From: SFTJ01 sp051871555
GTDB lineage: Bacteria > Bacteroidota > Bacteroidia > Bacteroidales > Muribaculaceae
Length of the DNA: 8,550 nucleotides
Direction: 5' to 3'
Assembly: GCA_051871555.1 (NCBI GenBank)
Contig: JBJECZ010000067.1
Location: forward strand, 1-8,550
Shown here: positions 6,969-8,550 of the stretch, piece by piece
Layout: each line of letters starts with the position of its first letter
Position numbering within the stretch: the first letter of the stretch is position 1
The notes under the pieces: generated by a model
What the model saw: the letters and a program-made list of their open reading frames with translations, nothing else
The model's database searches: none
What the model was told of the DNA's origin: nothing
Program-made: the position numbers and the translations under genes

Positions 6969-7748
6969 ATGACTACCGACAAAAAGCAAGTGGTGGTGTC
7001 GATGACCTCGTTTCCTAAGGCCATACCTTATGCAATTAAGTCAATACGGTCAATTCTAAATGGCACTGTGTTACCGGATAGGCTTGTTTTATACTTGTTC
7101 CTCCCGGAGTTTGGCGAAGAAGGTATTCCGCAAGAACTTATGCGCCTAAGCGAGGAGAACAAGATATTTGAGATAAGGAACTGCGAGCGAAACCTGCGTT
7201 CGTATCTCAAGCTCATACCAGCTATTGCCGATTTCCCCGAGTCGATAATTGTTACGGTGGACGATGATATTGATTATCACCCCAATATGCTACGCGACCT
7301 ATTGGCTATGCATGCCACTAACCCTCACGCAGTGTGGGCGCATCGAGTAAGACATGTCAAGCTTGGAAAACCGTATCATAAGTGGACAAAGTATCGCTGG
7401 TATCATTTTCTGTTTAAGCGTATCCAAGGAGGCTTCGCCAACCTCCAGACTGGCGTTGGCGGCGTGCTTTATCCGCCACATTCGTTACGTGAGGATATGC
7501 TTGATGCCGACCTATTCACAAAGATTGCACCAAGCTGTGATGACTTTTGGTTTTGGGCTGCCACGGTGCTTAATGGGGTGGAAGTGATACCCGTGCCTTT
7601 TGGATACAATAGACCTCGTGAACTTGGCAAGCCCAAGGGAATGTCGCTAATGACGATTAACTATAAAAGCGGAGTTGACCGAAATATTATGGCACTAAAT
7701 GCTATTTTGGAGAAGTATCCTGAAATAAAACAACTAATAGAAAAATAA
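6969..7748 (+). CDS. Putative glycosyltransferase, paralogue A of a tandem pair
   Basis: A 259-residue soluble protein resembling an uncharacterised GT-A-type glycosyltransferase group seen in polysaccharide clusters. The start VVVSMTSFP (8-16) fits the first beta strand of a nucleotide-sugar fold. TVDDD (Asp98-100) is the likely metal and donor-binding motif. TGVGGVLYPP (161-170) and PSCDDFWFWA (188-197) are strongly conserved with its neighbour and probably shape the acceptor site or act in catalysis (inference). It starts 55 nt after the Stealth gene, and the next gene begins on its last base (TAATG), so translation of the two is probably coupled. By hand alignment it is about 66% identical to the following protein over 250 residues. 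Its DNA is clearly richer in A+T than the other glycan genes (17 of 60 bases G or C at 7681-7740), with some GC-rich patches that match its neighbour. That suggests a different history or exchange between the copies. Confidence 0.82.
   Translation: MTTDKKQVVVSMTSFPKAIPYAIKSIRSILNGTVLPDRLVLYLFLPEFGEEGIPQELMRLSEENKIFEIRNCERNLRSYLKLIPAIADFPESIIVTVDDDIDYHPNMLRDLLAMHATNPHAVWAHRVRHVKLGKPYHKWTKYRWYHFLFKRIQGGFANLQTGVGGVLYPPHSLREDMLDADLFTKIAPSCDDFWFWAATVLNGVEVIPVPFGYNRPRELGKPKGMSLMTINYKSGVDRNIMALNAILEKYPEIKQLIEK
6987..7016 (+). repeat. Exact 30-nt block shared by the two glycosyltransferase genes, copy 1
   Basis: This stretch of paralogue A encodes the QVVVSMTSFP region and is identical base for base to 7775-7804 in paralogue B. 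Elsewhere the two genes differ at many third codon positions, so perfect identity over 30 nt stands out. Confidence 0.8.
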
Positions 7749-8539
7749 TGACAATCGCAAATACAGAGCGCCCACAAGTGGTGGTGTCGATGACCTCGTT
7801 TCCTCAAGCTATACCGTATGCCGTGGGTGCGCTGCGCTCGCTGCTGCAAGGGTCGGTGCTGCCCGACAAACTCATCCTCTACCTCACCTTCGCTCAGTTT
7901 GCCGACGGCGAGATTCCTGCCGAACTGAAGCAGCTCGAAGCCGAAAACCCCGTTTTTGAGATTCGCAACTACGACCCCGACATACGCTCCTATCGCAAAC
8001 TCATACCGGCGCTCGCCGATTTCCCCGAAGCCATCATCGTGACGGTGGACGACGATGTGCACTACCATAAGCACATGCTGCGCGACTTGCTGCGCATGCA
8101 TGCCCAGCTGCCCCACGCCGTGCTTGCCCATCGCGCCAAGCGCATCAGTTTGGGAAAGCCCTACCGCAAATGGAAGAAATACCGCTGGTATGACTTCGTG
8201 TTCAAGCGCTTACACATCAGCTATGCCAGCATGCAGACCGGCGTTGGCGGCGTGCTCTATCCGCCCCACTCGCTGCGTGCCGATATGATGGACATCGACC
8301 TGTTCACCACCCTCGCACCCAGCTGCGACGACATCTGGTTTTGGGCAGCGGGTGTGCGCAACGGCTATCCCGTGGTGCCTGTGCCATTCGGGCGCAACAA
8401 GCCTCGCGGACTGCACAAGCCCAAAAGCCTGTCGCTGAAAACCGTCAACTTCAAGGCCGGCATCGACCGCAACACAGCAGCCCTCAACGCAATCATCGAG
8501 CATTATCCCGAGATTGAAAAACTGCTAAGCAATCAATAA
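7748..8539 (+). CDS. Putative glycosyltransferase, paralogue B of a tandem pair
   Basis: A 263-residue paralogue of the preceding gene with the same layout: VVVSMTSFP (11-19), TVDDD with Asp101-103 as the likely donor and metal site, TGVGGVLYPP (164-173) and PSCDDIWFWA (191-200). The C-terminal NxxALNAIxxxYPEI region is also kept. The ATG at 7748 overlaps the stop of the previous gene by one base, a layout that favours translational coupling. An alternative downstream start is unlikely because the first conserved strand begins at residue 11. Base composition is GC-rich (40 of 60 bases at 8101-8160), like the acyltransferase and Stealth genes. Differences from copy A lie mostly between the shared motifs (for example residues 155-163 and 200-206), so the two may use different acceptors or donors. 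The window ends 11 nt after its stop, so the operon may continue. Confidence 0.83.
   Translation: MTIANTERPQVVVSMTSFPQAIPYAVGALRSLLQGSVLPDKLILYLTFAQFADGEIPAELKQLEAENPVFEIRNYDPDIRSYRKLIPALADFPEAIIVTVDDDVHYHKHMLRDLLRMHAQLPHAVLAHRAKRISLGKPYRKWKKYRWYDFVFKRLHISYASMQTGVGGVLYPPHSLRADMMDIDLFTTLAPSCDDIWFWAAGVRNGYPVVPVPFGRNKPRGLHKPKSLSLKTVNFKAGIDRNTAALNAIIEHYPEIEKLLSNQ
7775..7804 (+). repeat. Exact 30-nt block shared by the two glycosyltransferase genes, copy 2
   Basis: Second copy, in paralogue B, in the same reading frame and 788 nt downstream of the first. Direct repeats like this are potential sites for recombination that would delete or fuse one gene copy. Confidence 0.8.
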
Positions 8540-8550
8540 CTTTGCCATAC

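Overview
The window looks like chromosome of a Bacteroidota bacterium, most likely order Bacteroidales (a Muribaculaceae- or Prevotella-like gut lineage is my inference). Three things point there: a TonB-dependent receptor with an N-terminal carboxypeptidase-regulatory-like domain, a promoter of the Bacteroides type (TTTG, 20 nt, TATCTTTG), and start codons that mostly lack a Shine-Dalgarno sequence. I found no mobile element, CRISPR array, tRNA or rRNA. All six genes have intact frames.

Layout: positions 1-76 are a short AT-rich tail with no terminator hairpin that I can see. On the minus strand, 4484 down to 77 holds a two-gene operon. It has an outer-membrane TonB-dependent receptor (4484-1659), then after 64 nt a right-handed beta-helix lipoprotein (1594-77). 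There is no SusD-like gene, so this is a receptor plus surface-lipoprotein uptake pair of the non-SusCD kind; its substrate cannot be read from the sequence.

Positions 4485-4974 are a 490-nt divergent intergenic region. Its left end is AT-rich and carries the leader of the receptor operon. Its middle (about 4680-4830) is unexpectedly GC-rich and may be a dispersed repeat or a gene relic. Its right end carries two near-identical copies of a promoter-like block, 84 nt apart, facing the plus-strand genes.

Positions 4975-8539 are a tightly packed plus-strand surface-glycan operon: a lipid A acyltransferase of the LpxL/HtrB family, a Stealth-family sugar-phosphate transferase, and two tandem paralogous glycosyltransferases that overlap by one base (TAATG). 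Together they suggest assembly or decoration of lipopolysaccharide or a related cell-surface polysaccharide, with one enzyme on the lipid anchor and three on the sugar part. The two glycosyltransferases are about 66% identical by hand alignment but differ clearly in base composition, and they share an exact 30-nt block near their 5' ends.

No wholly new system is evident. The points most worth a second look are the duplicated promoter block, the GC-rich intergenic island, and the mosaic-looking glycosyltransferase pair.
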